This document shows, piece by piece, positions 1 through 9,000 of a stretch of DNA of 64,000 nucleotides. How positions within the stretch are numbered: position 1 is the first letter of the stretch; each line of letters opens with the position of its first letter. The position numbers and the translations under genes were made by a program. Origin of the DNA: Iodobacter ciconiae (GTDB lineage Bacteria; Pseudomonadota; Gammaproteobacteria; Burkholderiales; Chitinibacteraceae); the NCBI RefSeq assembly GCF_003952345.1, contig NZ_CP034433.1, positions 992,001 through 1,056,000 of the forward strand, written 5' to 3'. The notes under the pieces are model-generated. The model was not told the origin of the DNA and did no database searches. It saw only the letters and a program-made list of their open reading frames with translations.

Positions 1-2
1 TT

Positions 3-863
3 TCACGGCCAGATGAGGCGAGAAAGATTGCTAATGCAGGGCAGGTAAGGACTTTACGTGACTATAGCTATAGAGTGAATGCAAAAGAAACGTCTGCAAT
101 ATTAAAACGTCATTTACATTATCAGGTTGCCGCGCAAACTTTGCCCGCTGTTTCCTTGAGTAAAGTTTCTTATGGAAAAGAGGAAATTGCAGAAAGGCAG
201 ATTAAAAAGAAGCACTTAACGGCATGGAAATCTGAGGCTATACCCGCCCGTCAACGTGCTTTGGTCCAGCAGGAGCTGAGCAGGATGTTTGCGGGAGATA
301 TTCCATTACCCTTTAGTGTAATGAGTTTTGCCCTGCAATCTATTTTGACTGCTGGCCAGTCTGTTTTAGAAATTGGTTGCGCTAGTGGTTATTATGCAGA
401 AATCATCCCCTATCTTTTAAAAAAGAAAATTGTATATACGGGTGTTGATTATTCTGAAGCATTAATCAATATGGCTCGAGATTATTACCCTCAAGGTGAT
501 TTTCAAGTTGCTGATGGCAAGAATTTGCCGTTTGATCATGATTGTTTTGATGTGGTTATTTCATCTTGTATTTTATTGCATGTTACGAATGCTTTAGAGC
601 ATATTCAAGAAACGATTCGAGTAGCAAAACGCTATATTGTTGTGCATCGAACCCCTGTATGCCGTAGTAGAGCAACGCAATATTATAAAAAATTTGCATA
701 TGCTGAGGAGACTGTTGAGCTTCGATATAATGAAGCAGAGCTACTTGGGAAGTTTTATTCTCAAGGGTGTCGTTTTGTTCGTTTTATCGAGTTTGCAGCT
801 AATGCAGGCGCTGATGAGTTTGAAGTGACCTATATTCTGGAAAAAATAGTTGGCCTCGCTTAA
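3..863 (+). CDS. Class I SAM-dependent methyltransferase, 5'-truncated by the window edge
   Basis: A Methyltransf_11-type enzyme that would transfer a methyl group from S-adenosylmethionine to an unknown acceptor. The SAM-binding motif I reads VLEIGCASGYYAEI, followed by an acidic GVDYSE strand and a FDVVISSCILLH motif 4/post-I region. A GTG at position 75 could be taken as the start, but it has no Shine-Dalgarno sequence and the frame stays open from base 3 with protein-like sequence, so the true start lies upstream of the window. It ends 12 bases before the SDR gene and shares strand and AT-rich composition with it, which suggests one sugar/glycan modification operon leading toward flagellin. 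The acceptor substrate cannot be told from the sequence. Confidence 0.8.
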   Translation, partial: SRPDEARKIANAGQVRTLRDYSYRVNAKETSAILKRHLHYQVAAQTLPAVSLSKVSYGKEEIAERQIKKKHLTAWKSEAIPARQRALVQQELSRMFAGDIPLPFSVMSFALQSILTAGQSVLEIGCASGYYAEIIPYLLKKKIVYTGVDYSEALINMARDYYPQGDFQVADGKNLPFDHDCFDVVISSCILLHVTNALEHIQETIRVAKRYIVVHRTPVCRSRATQYYKKFAYAEETVELRYNEAELLGKFYSQGCRFVRFIEFAANAGADEFEVTYILEKIVGLA

Positions 864-875
864 AAAGGGCGCATC

Positions 876-1868
876 ATGGACGAGCAATTATTCTTGGGGA
901 AGAAAGTTCTCATTACTGGGGGTATGGGGTTTATTGGCTCAAACCTCGCTATACGTCTGGTAGGGTTGGGGGCAGAAGTCTCTTTGGTAGATAGTCTGAT
1001 CCCTGAATATGGCGGGAATGTCTGGAATATTGAGTCAATTAAAAAACAGGTCAGAGTTAATATTTCTGATGTTCGTGACCCTTATTCCATGAAATATCTT
1101 ATTCAGGGGCAGGATTATTTGTTTAATCTTGCGGGGCAAACGAGCCATATTGATTCGATGCATAATCCATTTGTTGATCTGGATATTAATGCACAGTCGC
1201 AATTATCTATTCTTGAGTCATGCCGCCATCATAACCCAGATGTTAAAGTGGTTTTTGCCAGCACACGGCAGCTTTATGGGGCTCCACAATACCTGCCTGT
1301 GGATGAGAAACATCCGTTAAATCCTGTTGATGTGAATGGGATTAATAAAATGGCAGGGGAGGGATATCACCTGCTTTATAATCAGGTCTATGGTATTCGC
1401 TCTGTTGTACTGCGTTTAACAAATACATATGGACCAAGAATGCGTGTAAAAGACGCAAGGCAAACCTTCTTGGGTATATGGATTAAAAAAATAATTTGTG
1501 GTGAGCCTTTTCAAATTTTTGGCGATGGCTTGCAGTTGCGTGACTTTAATTATGTTGATGATGTTGTGGAAGCGATGCTGATCTCCGCATTATCTGAAGA
1601 GGCAAATGGCCAAGTATTTAATCTTGGAGATCACCGACCTCTGAATCTAAATGCTTTAGCTGATTGCCTATGTCATTTGGATGATTTGGCTCGGTTTGAA
1701 TTAGTCCCGTTTCCTGCCGAGCGTAAAGCAATTGATATTGGTGACTACTATGCAAATTATAATTTAATTAAAGATAAATTAGGCTGGGTCCCCTTCCATT
1801 CCTTAGATAGTGGCTTAGCAGAAACATTAAGTTTTTATCGGGAATTTGGTGCTCACTATTGGAGCTGA
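876..1868 (+). CDS. NAD-dependent epimerase/dehydratase (extended SDR), nucleotide-sugar type
   Basis: An extended short-chain dehydrogenase/reductase of 330 residues, the class that epimerises, dehydrates or reduces nucleotide sugars. The Rossmann nucleotide-binding motif TGGMGFIGSN is at residues 14-23 and the sugar-binding half carries LRLTNTYGPR and LRDFNYVDDV. The place of the catalytic YxxxK is occupied by VNGINK, so the usual tyrosine is Asn154 while Lys158 is kept. I recall this NGINK form from related family members, so it is probably a subfamily trait and not a sequencing error. The ATG at 876 follows a purine-rich aagggcg. Its stop is 4 bases before the next start, so it is almost certainly co-translated with the aminotransferase. 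The product sugar is unknown. Confidence 0.85.
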   Translation: MDEQLFLGKKVLITGGMGFIGSNLAIRLVGLGAEVSLVDSLIPEYGGNVWNIESIKKQVRVNISDVRDPYSMKYLIQGQDYLFNLAGQTSHIDSMHNPFVDLDINAQSQLSILESCRHHNPDVKVVFASTRQLYGAPQYLPVDEKHPLNPVDVNGINKMAGEGYHLLYNQVYGIRSVVLRLTNTYGPRMRVKDARQTFLGIWIKKIICGEPFQIFGDGLQLRDFNYVDDVVEAMLISALSEEANGQVFNLGDHRPLNLNALADCLCHLDDLARFELVPFPAERKAIDIGDYYANYNLIKDKLGWVPFHSLDSGLAETLSFYREFGAHYWS

Positions 1869-1872
1869 TGAA

Positions 1873-2961
1873 ATGATCTCTGTCGCAAATCCCCAGGCTC
1901 AGGTTGTTGCTTTGCGTGATGAAATTAATACGGCCATTGCTGCTGTGCTTGATAGCGGTATTTACATTCTTGGCCCTAAAGTGCAGCAGTTTGAAAAAGA
2001 GTTTGCTGCTTTTATTGGCGCACCCTTTGCGGTTGGTGTGGCTAATGGGACAGATGCTGTGCGCCTCGCTTTAATGGCGCTTGGCATTGTGGTAGGGGAT
2101 GAGGTCATTACCGTATCACATTCTGCAGTTGCAACCGTGAGCGCTATTACCGAGACAGGTGCTTGCCCTGTAATGGTGGATATTAGTCCTTCTCATTATT
2201 GTATTGATGTCGCTGCGATTGAAGCGGCAATTACCCCTAAAACTCGAGCCATTGTGCCTGTTCATATTTATGGGCAGCCTGCTGATATGCTTGCAATTAT
2301 GGCACTTGCTGAGCGATATGATTTAAAAGTGGTTGAAGACTGTGCTCAGGCGCATGGTGCAGCAATTGGGTTGCAAAAGGTGGGTACATTTGGCCATGCA
2401 GCGGCTTTTAGTTTTTATCCGACTAAAAATCTAGGCGCACTTGGCGATGGGGGCGCTGTGGTTTGTAAGGATGCGGCGGTTTTTGATCGTCTGCAATGCT
2501 TAAGGCAGTATGGCTGGAAAACACGTTATATCAGTGATTCACATGGCGTTAATTCTCGTTTGGATGAGTTGCAGGCTGCTGTGTTAAGCGTGAAATTAAA
2601 ATATCTTGAGTCTGGAAATGGATTAAGAAGGGCGATTGCTGGGCGGTATTCAGAAGCGCTACAGCATAGCGGCATCATCGTGCCGAAAATAAGAGAAGGC
2701 GCGACACATGCCATGCATCTATATGTGGTGCAATCTGAAGCACGTACCGAGTTGGCATCGCATTTAGCAAGCTATGGGGTTGCAACGGCTCTCCATTATC
2801 CTGCGGCTATTCATCAGCAGGCAGCATATGGGCAAAAGGCAGCCTTGTCGCATACAGAGTATTTATATCAGCGTCTTTTGAGCTTGCCGATGTATCCGGA
2901 GCTAGGTGATGCAGAGATTGATCAGGTTTGCCTTGGGTTAAAGGCTTGGAATAAAGAGTAG
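1873..2961 (+). CDS. DegT/DnrJ/EryC1/StrS-family PLP-dependent sugar aminotransferase
   Basis: A PLP enzyme of 362 residues that would add an amino group to a keto-sugar nucleotide. The Schiff-base lysine is Lys185 in SFYPTKNLGALGDGG, and the upstream VVEDCAQAHGA supplies the conserved cofactor-contacting Asp. The open frame extends back to a TTG at 1846, but that overlaps the SDR end; the ATG at 1873 has a GGAG at 1861-1864 at good distance and is chosen. Together with the SDR it gives a plausible keto-to-amino sugar route whose product the downstream glycosyltransferase could use. The amino sugar made (for example a viosamine- or bacillosamine-like residue) cannot be decided here. Confidence 0.88.
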   Translation: MISVANPQAQVVALRDEINTAIAAVLDSGIYILGPKVQQFEKEFAAFIGAPFAVGVANGTDAVRLALMALGIVVGDEVITVSHSAVATVSAITETGACPVMVDISPSHYCIDVAAIEAAITPKTRAIVPVHIYGQPADMLAIMALAERYDLKVVEDCAQAHGAAIGLQKVGTFGHAAAFSFYPTKNLGALGDGGAVVCKDAAVFDRLQCLRQYGWKTRYISDSHGVNSRLDELQAAVLSVKLKYLESGNGLRRAIAGRYSEALQHSGIIVPKIREGATHAMHLYVVQSEARTELASHLASYGVATALHYPAAIHQQAAYGQKAALSHTEYLYQRLLSLPMYPELGDAEIDQVCLGLKAWNKE

Positions 2962-3025
2962 GGTCATTGTTTGACAAGGGTTTGTCTTAAATGGCTGTTT
3001 TCTTATAAAAAACGCTGGAGCGTTT

Positions 3026-6000
3026 ATGAAACGATTTTACTGCACCTATTTTGATAAAAACTATCTGGTGAAAGCCGTTGCCATGATGACATCCCTGCAA
3101 CGGCATAGTCAGACTGAGGTGCAGATTTTTGCTGTTTGCCATGATGAAATTTCTAGGGTGCTGCTGGATACGCTTCAGTTACCAGGCGTGGTTACGGTGC
3201 CTATGCATGAGATCGAGCAAGGTGACGAGGCTTTGCTTGCGGCAAAGCATAGTCGCCAGCTAGTTGAGTATTACTGGACTTGTACACCTACTATTATTTT
3301 ACGTTTGCTAGAGCGTAATCCAAGTATTCCTGCACTGACTTACCTCGATGCAGATCTCTATTTTTATTCGGACCCAGAGCTTATTTTTGCGGAAATGGGC
3401 GAAGCCTCGGTTTTAATTCATGAGCATCGTTTTTCTCCTGAGCTTGAGTATTTACAGCCTCAGGCGGGTCGGTTCAATGTGGGTTTGCTGTCATTTAGCC
3501 AGCATGATGAGGCATTGAGTGTTTTAAAGTGGTGGCGTGCTCGCTGTAATGAGTGGTGCTTTATGCACTTTGAAGCAGGAAAAATGGGCGATCAGCTTTA
3601 TTTAGATCAATGGCCGCATCTCTTTCCTTTTGTTCGAATTCTGAAGCATATTGGGGCAGGTGTTGCGCCTTGGAATCATCAGCAGTATGTTTTTGATAGC
3701 CCGTCTTCAGGCGTGATTGTGGATGAATTGCCGCTGATTTTTTATCATTTCCATGCTTTTTCCCGCTTAGATCAAGGGTTTTACGCCGCAGTAAAGCATC
3801 CGCATTACCCTGTTAATCAGAATGTATTGCAGCATGTTTTCGTGCCCTATATGGAGGCGATTGAGGCTGCCTTATTACGAGTTCGCTCACTGAGCCCCGC
3901 ATTTAATTTTGGTGTAAATGAAAAAGAAAATACCCGGCTTGAATGCGTGTTAGTCAATCAGGCTCCTGCTGCTTGGGGTGGATTGGATTGGCAAGTGCTA
4001 CGCGGTGAATGGCAGGTGGCTTGGCCTCAGATTAAGTTGGCGTCTCCTGTTTCTAATGAGCAGGCTTTTTGCTTGGCGCCAGGAGAGCGCTTACTCGATT
4101 ATATCGTCCGCCCAGATATGGCCAGTTTAATTAAGCAGGTGTATTTCGTTGGCTGCCATTATTTTGAAGAGCGCGAGTGGTTTTTTAGCTCCTTCCCCTG
4201 CTTAGAGAAAATATACCTGTTCGAGCCTTTACCTCAGGTTTATGCCACGCTAATGCAAAATTTTGCCAGTGATCCGCGGGTACGGATTTTTCCTTTTGCA
4301 ATTAGTGATAAAGATGGTACTGCCACTTTTAATGTTACAAATAATTTGCAATCTAGCTCTTTGCTTGATTTGAAATTACATAAAGATATTTTCCCTTATG
4401 TAGAAAAAGCCAATGAAGTGGAGGTTGTGGTTCGTAGCCTTGATAGTGTGATTCGTGAGTTTGATTTGCCTCCACCCGATTTACTGTATATCGACGTGCA
4501 AGGCGTAGAGTATCAGGCATTGCAAGGCGCACTAGAGTTGGCATTGCCCCATGCCGCACTGGTGTATACCGAAGCAAGTACGATAGAAATGTACGCGGGG
4601 GCTCATACCCTGACCGAGGTAGATGAGCTATTGTCTGGCCTGCATTTTAAATTGCTGGGTTTCCAAGACATGCTGGGTACAAGGGTGCATGGCGATGCCT
4701 TGTTTATTAACCAGATTTTATTGCAAAAATATGCCCATCCTGCCGTTGTAAAAGCACATAAAGCCAATCTTTTGGCTCAGGACTTACTGATTAAAGGTGA
4801 TTTTTTAGTTGCAGAGATAGCATTAAAAGAGGCCTTGGGTGAGGGGGTGATGCTTGCGGTTACTCAGGAAAATCTGGGCAAATTATCCTTGGCTTTGGGG
4901 GATCAGCAGCAGGCTGTAGCATGCTTTGCCAAGGCGCAATCGATTTCCCCCCATGATCGGAGCCTAATTATTCAATGGGCACGCTGGGGGGGTGGGCAGG
5001 CATTAGATGCTTGCCAAGTATTTGTAAATCAGCATCCCGGTGATACTGCTTTTGTTGATTTGGCCTCTTTTTATCTTAATCAAAAGAAAAACACCCCAAG
5101 TTCTGTGGCAGCTCAAGCTGTAGAGTCTTTAGAGTGCGCGATTGATTTACCGCTCTTTTGGCAGGGGGCTGAGTGGAATAAACGCTTGCAGCGCGTCTTT
5201 GTGCTGGGGGCCATTACGCGTGGCGAGTTTTCCGCTTTACGGGCGACTTTTGCAGCAAATACTCATTTTGATTTGTTTGTGGCCGATTCCGCTCAGTTTG
5301 ATGCTCTACGTATTCATTTTGTCAGTGAAGCAAGTTTGTCCTTGCACCATAGTGCTGATGATTTGAATCTCTTGACCGAGCGTTTTCCCGCGCCTGAGTT
5401 TATTTACTTCTCTAGTGCCGTTGACGCAGCGGTTGCTTTACTTGGCTTTGATCCAGCGCGCTTACAGGAAGTCAGCCTTGTGGCCATTGCCGACCCTGCG
5501 CCTTCAATGAGTGAGGGTGTAAAAGTTATGGCTGACTATTTACACACTCAGCAATTTGATTGGCAGCTTAGTTTGGCAGGGCAAGAGCACTTAAATCTGG
5601 CCCTATTTATTAATCAGCGAGTGCTGGCGGTACAGGCTTTGCAGCGTGCCAAGGCGCGCTTATTGAATATAGATGCTGAAGTGGCTCTGTTGCAGGGGCA
5701 GAAAAAACAAGCACGTGATTTGCTGGATGAAGCATTAGAGCTTGATCCAGCATATGCGCGCACTTATGCAAACTGGGGCCGTTATTGTGAATTAATCGAT
5801 CAGCAAGAAGCTGCTTTAGAGAGTTTTGTTTATGCTTTTGGTTTAGATGAAACAGACCGAACCCATGCTTTATATCTGAGCCAAAGCCTAGCGCGTCTTG
5901 GATATGCAGATGAAGCTCAAGGGGTGCTTAATACATTTATCCAGCATTTCCCTTGCGATGATCTTGTGCCACGGGTGGTGAAAAAAACGGCGATTAAGCC

Positions 6001-9000
6001 ACGCATTTCGGTCTTGGTTTCGACTTATAAGTCTGCGGCCTTTATTGCCGAATGTTTGGATGATTTGCTGGCGCAAACGGTTGCAGATCAGATTGAAATT
6101 ATTGTAATTGATGCAAATTCACCAGAAAACGAAGGTGAAATTGTCGCAGCTTATCAAGCAAAGCATAAAAATATTCGCTATGTCCGTACGCCAGAGCGGA
6201 TTGGAATTTACCCTGCATGGAATCTTGCAATAGAGATGGCAGAGGGAGAATTTCTGATTTCTGCGAGCACAAATGATCGCCTAAGGGCCGATTCTTGCGA
6301 AAGATTAATGCAAGAGCTAGATGCTGATGCTCAACTTGCGCTGGTTTATGGGGATTCTTACTTAACAAATATTGCGCATCAGCAATTTGGTACGGCGATT
6401 ATTCAGGCTGGGCAGTACTGGCCCCCCTATTCATTTGAACTACATTTGCATAATTGCATGGTGGGGTGTCACCCCATGTGGCGGAAACGCATGCATGATG
6501 AATTTGGCTTGTTTGATGAAAGTTATATTGCTATCGGCGATCAGGATATGTGGTTGCGTATGGCGGAGAAATACCCTCTAAAGCATATTGAATTTGTGAC
6601 AGGCTTATTTTGGTCGTCTGATGAATCGCTATCAGGCAATAAAGAGGTTGCTATTCCAGAAGTAATTAGGGTGCAGCAGCTTTATCAGCAGCGCCATGCC
6701 TATCGTTTGCGATTAAAACAAGGGGCTTTAAATCAGGCCGATCTTGATTTTTATAGCCAGCGTTTGAATGAGGCTAGACGCACGCTTAGCGTTCATTTAC
6801 TTATTCTGGATGAAAAAGGTGATTTAGCTGCGGTTGCTCGCAGCATAAACTCAATCACTAAGCAGTATTATCAGGGGGATTTAAGCTTAACAATTGTTTC
6901 TATTCTTCCTTCTGTTTCCAATGATGGGGTCAATGCAATTCGCCATCAGCAATATACGGCCCATCCGTGGGCTGAAATTAATAAATTAGTTAATAACACG
7001 GAAAGTGATTGTTTTGGCGTGCTGCGCGCAGGGGATGAATTAGCTATTCACGCCCTATTACTGATGTTGGATGCTTTTGTTTCGGATGAAAAGCTGAAGC
7101 TGGTTTATTCCAATGAAGATGTGTTGGAAAAATCAGGCCTGCATAGTGCGCCGCGTATCTATGACCATGCTCATGTGCTGAGTACGTTGCAGCAAGGGTT
7201 TGCTTCATTTGCTTTATTGAATCGCCAGTATTTCTTATTGCTGCAAGGATTTAAACAAGAAGGTGAGAGTGCTGCTTTGCATGATTATGCGCAGCATGTA
7301 TTGGCTCATGGTCAGGGGCATGTTTTCTCTCATTTACCTGATTTTTTATATCATGTGCATTATTTAAATCATATGGCTGTAGATCAATTGGTAGGAGAAG
7401 AGGTTTCTCTAGTTGCTCTACAAGCTGATCTTCCTCGTGCTTTATTGCTGGTTTATATTGGGTGCTCGGAACGATGGTCAGCGCTTTCTGCACGGTTTTC
7501 GCGGATTTCTTTGCCATTTGATTTGCATATCATCACAACAGAATCGATTGCTGCTGAGCTTTCTCAACGTATACAGAAGGAATTTCCTGGTGCTTATTGC
7601 CATATATATGGCAATCATGAACAGGATATGGTGCCGTTTTTAGATGTAGTTAAAAAGCTAGATCTGAATCGATACGAGTACATCGGTAAATTGCATGCGA
7701 ACCAAGTGGCGAGTGCCGAAGAAAAAGAGCAACAGGGGGCGATCTGGGATTCTTTATTGCCTATTGTGGAAACAGGGGCTTCTTTCTTTGAATGGCTGGC
7801 TGCAAATCCAAATTTTGGTGTTGTTGCAGCAGAAAATAATCTGCTACGAGCATACTTTGATGGCTCTGGTGGAGAGCAGGCTAGCTCCGCTTCTAAAATA
7901 GCTGCGTGCTTAGGATTTGAGCTTTCTGAGCTAGCCTATGAATACCCTATGAGTGGAATGTTCTGGTGCCGCAGCCTTGTTTTTAAGGGTTTGTATCGTT
8001 TGGCGGGTGGGCGTTTTGCTGCTGATTTATATCAGTCGCAATTGGCTCCCTTATTGCCTCTGCTTGCCTTTGAAAGGGGTTTGATGACGGTAGCGGTGGG
8101 GCATCAGGGGCCAGCGCATAATCCTCGGGCAATCAATTTTGAATATATGCAGTGGCTATCGCAGCAGCAATTTACACGGGCACAGGCGGGTTTAATTGAT
8201 CAGCATTTGGCTCAGCGCGGTGAGCCTAGTATTTGTGTTTATATTATTGATCGCACAGGTGATTTAGGCGCGGTTGTTAAAACAATTCAGAGTATTACAG
8301 ATCAGTTGTACCGCAATATTAAAATTGCCATTGTTTCACCGCTCTCGCAAAAAGATAGTGGCGGTATTCGCTGGATTAGGGCATCACAAGATCATTACAG
8401 GCTGGCTTTACAGGATGCAGAGGCTCATCATTTCGATTGGCAAGGTCTGCTTGAAGCGGGTGATTTATTGTCCGAAAACGGCTTGTTGCTTGCTGTTCAG
8501 CAAATTGTGGAAAATAGTCACTGGCAATTGGTTTATTTCGATGATGATTTTTTAAATAAATTATCAGAACCGAGCGATCCTCGTTTTAAACCCGATTTTA
8601 ATGTGGATTTGGCTCGCAGTATTCCTTATTGCGATGGTTTTATTTTATTTCAGCCGAGTATTTTGCCGAGTCTGAATCTGTCTTTGTTTGAATTTTCTGA
8701 ACAGATTGATTTGATATTTAATACTTTTGACGCTTTTGGCAGTAAGGCGATTGGTCATATTACCGAAGTAGCTTGCCATTTGCAGCTGACTTGGGGGCGT
8801 GCGCTAGATAATGCTCAAAGGCAATTGGCCTTTGCTCAGGTGGTTGAGTCTCATCTATTGCGTAGGCAACAGTTAGCAGGCATTGAGGCTGGGAATATTA
8901 TCGGTAGTCTGCGGCTGACGTATCAGCACGAAACGCAACCTTTAGTGAGTATTATTATTCCAACTAAAGATCAGTTGCCGATGTTGCAGCGCTGTATTGA

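Noticed and set aside
2982..3009. TTGTCT-N16-TATAAA as a promoter for the giant glycosyltransferase gene
   Set aside because: The transcript would begin about 10 bases before the ATG, on top of the Shine-Dalgarno sequence, so it could not use that ribosome site; co-transcription from upstream is simpler.
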